64,000 bases of DNA, from assembly GCF_041080815.1 (NCBI RefSeq), contig NZ_CP160205.1, positions 1,488,001 through 1,552,000 of the forward strand, written 5' to 3'. The notes beneath the pieces are model-generated. The model was not told where the DNA came from and did not search any database. It was given only the letters and a program-made list of their open reading frames with translations. Of the stretch, positions 63,390-64,000 are shown piece after piece. Numbering within the stretch: position 1 is the stretch's first letter; every line of letters begins with the position of its first letter. This stretch comes from Mucilaginibacter yixingensis. GTDB lineage: Bacteria; Bacteroidota; Bacteroidia; Sphingobacteriales; Sphingobacteriaceae. A program made the position numbers and the translations under genes.

Positions 63390-64000
63390 ATGAATAGAAA
63401 ATTTACTTTTTTAATGATGTTATCCCTCGCGGGGCAGCTCTCATATGGGCAAACCGCAACGCCGGGCAGAAAGATAGCATCGTTTGACAATGACTGGCTG
63501 TTTTACAAAGGCGATGCCAGCGGAGCCGAGAAATCCAGCTTCAAAGATGCCGCCTGGCGCAAGCTGGACGTGCCGCATGATTGGATGATTGAGGGGCCTT
63601 ACAGTCAGGATAATAAAACCGGTCGCGGTGGTGGTTATCTGCCATCAGGCATTGGCTGGTACCGCAAATATTTTACGTTGGATGCGGCGGATGCAGTCAA
63701 GAACGTGGCCATAGAGTTTGATGGTGTGATGGCTAACAGCGACGTGTGGATTAATGGTTATCACTTGGGTAAACGTCCGTACGGCTACATCAGCTTTAAC
63801 TATGAGCTGAACGGTCATCTAAACTTTGGTAAAGGCAAAACTAACGTAATTGCCGTGCGTGCCGATAACACTATTCAGCCTGCATCTCGCTATTATACTG
63901 GCGCTGGCATTTACCGCCATGTGCGTTTGGTAACCTCTAACCAGGTACACATCAGCACTTGGGGCGTGTTTGTAACCACGCCAGAAGTAAGCGCAGAGAA
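63390..64000 (+). CDS. GH2-family beta-galactosidase-like enzyme, N-terminal part
   Basis: The frame opens at an ATG after a TTATA leader and runs off the right edge, giving about 203 residues. A signal peptide (ending SYGQ) precedes the GH2 sugar-binding domain: FDNDWLFYKGDASGAEKSS, KLDVPHDWMIEGPY, SGIGWYRKYFTLD, VWINGYHLGKRPYGYISFNY, and the start of the strand ending GAGIYRHVRLV. It resembles beta-galactosidases of this family. It is the third GH2 in the window and would act on galactan side chains; the catalytic residues are outside the window. Confidence 0.92.
   Translation, partial: MNRKFTFLMMLSLAGQLSYGQTATPGRKIASFDNDWLFYKGDASGAEKSSFKDAAWRKLDVPHDWMIEGPYSQDNKTGRGGGYLPSGIGWYRKYFTLDAADAVKNVAIEFDGVMANSDVWINGYHLGKRPYGYISFNYELNGHLNFGKGKTNVIAVRADNTIQPASRYYTGAGIYRHVRLVTSNQVHISTWGVFVTTPEVSAE

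Overview
The window looks like chromosome of a plant-polysaccharide-degrading Bacteroidota, most likely a Sphingobacteriaceae member of the Mucilaginibacter/Pedobacter type. This is inferred from two SusC/SusD pairs, a one-protein hybrid two-component regulator, many secreted glycosidases with short signal peptides, TAnnTTTG-type -7 boxes, and AT-rich leaders. I ran no database search. The whole 64 kb is a carbohydrate-utilisation island aimed at pectin, chiefly rhamnogalacturonan-I and its arabinan/galactan side chains. I saw no rRNA, tRNA, CRISPR array or transposase.

Layout. 1-2.9 kb: the end of a GH51 arabinofuranosidase, a Tat-exported metallophosphoesterase and an AraC-type regulator, followed by 1.4 kb of non-coding DNA with operator-like palindromes. 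4.3-14.8 kb: SusC, SusD, a third surface lipoprotein, a multidomain PL1 pectate lyase and a GH29 fucosidase-like enzyme. 15-19.4 kb: a 1460-residue hybrid two-component regulator on the minus strand. 20-28.7 kb, minus strand: esterase, a GH2 interrupted at a poly-C tract, a GH43-like enzyme and a second GH2; a DUF1801 gene lies among them on the plus strand. 29-35 kb: a small lipoprotein, a drug/proton antiporter, GH53 galactanase, GH51 arabinofuranosidase and a GH43-like enzyme. 35-42.8 kb: a complete L-rhamnose catabolic set (GntR-type regulator, RhaT, RhaEW, RhaM, RhaI, kinase). 42.8-56.4 kb: a large DUF4450 protein, a sulfatase, CE12 acetylesterase, polysaccharide deacetylase, two tandem PL22 lyases and a GH106 rhamnosidase. 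56.6-64 kb: a second SusC/SusD pair, a sialate-esterase-like SGNH enzyme, a 28-residue membrane microprotein and the start of a third GH2.

How the parts fit (inference). CE12 and other esterases deacetylate the backbone. PL1 and PL22 cut galacturonate linkages. GH53, GH51, GH43 and GH2 enzymes strip galactan and arabinan. GH106 releases L-rhamnose. RhaT imports the rhamnose, and RhaM, RhaI, the kinase and RhaEW turn it into dihydroxyacetone phosphate and lactate. No GH28, GH105, PL9 or PL11 gene is visible, so backbone hydrolysis and unsaturated-galacturonate processing must be partly encoded elsewhere.

The main new-looking signals are regulatory. Ten-base-period direct repeats of AGGATACT sit a fixed 18 bp (28 bp in one case) from a -7-like box at four separate promoters. 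Four exact copies of the palindrome CAATCGATTG were found. Two TTTTAAGGGGG repeats 22 bp apart lie upstream of the hybrid regulator. A perfect 16-bp hairpin directly after the rhamnose kinase stop codon forms part of the signal-peptide coding sequence of the next gene. A poly-C9 tract puts a GH2 enzyme out of frame with its own signal peptide.
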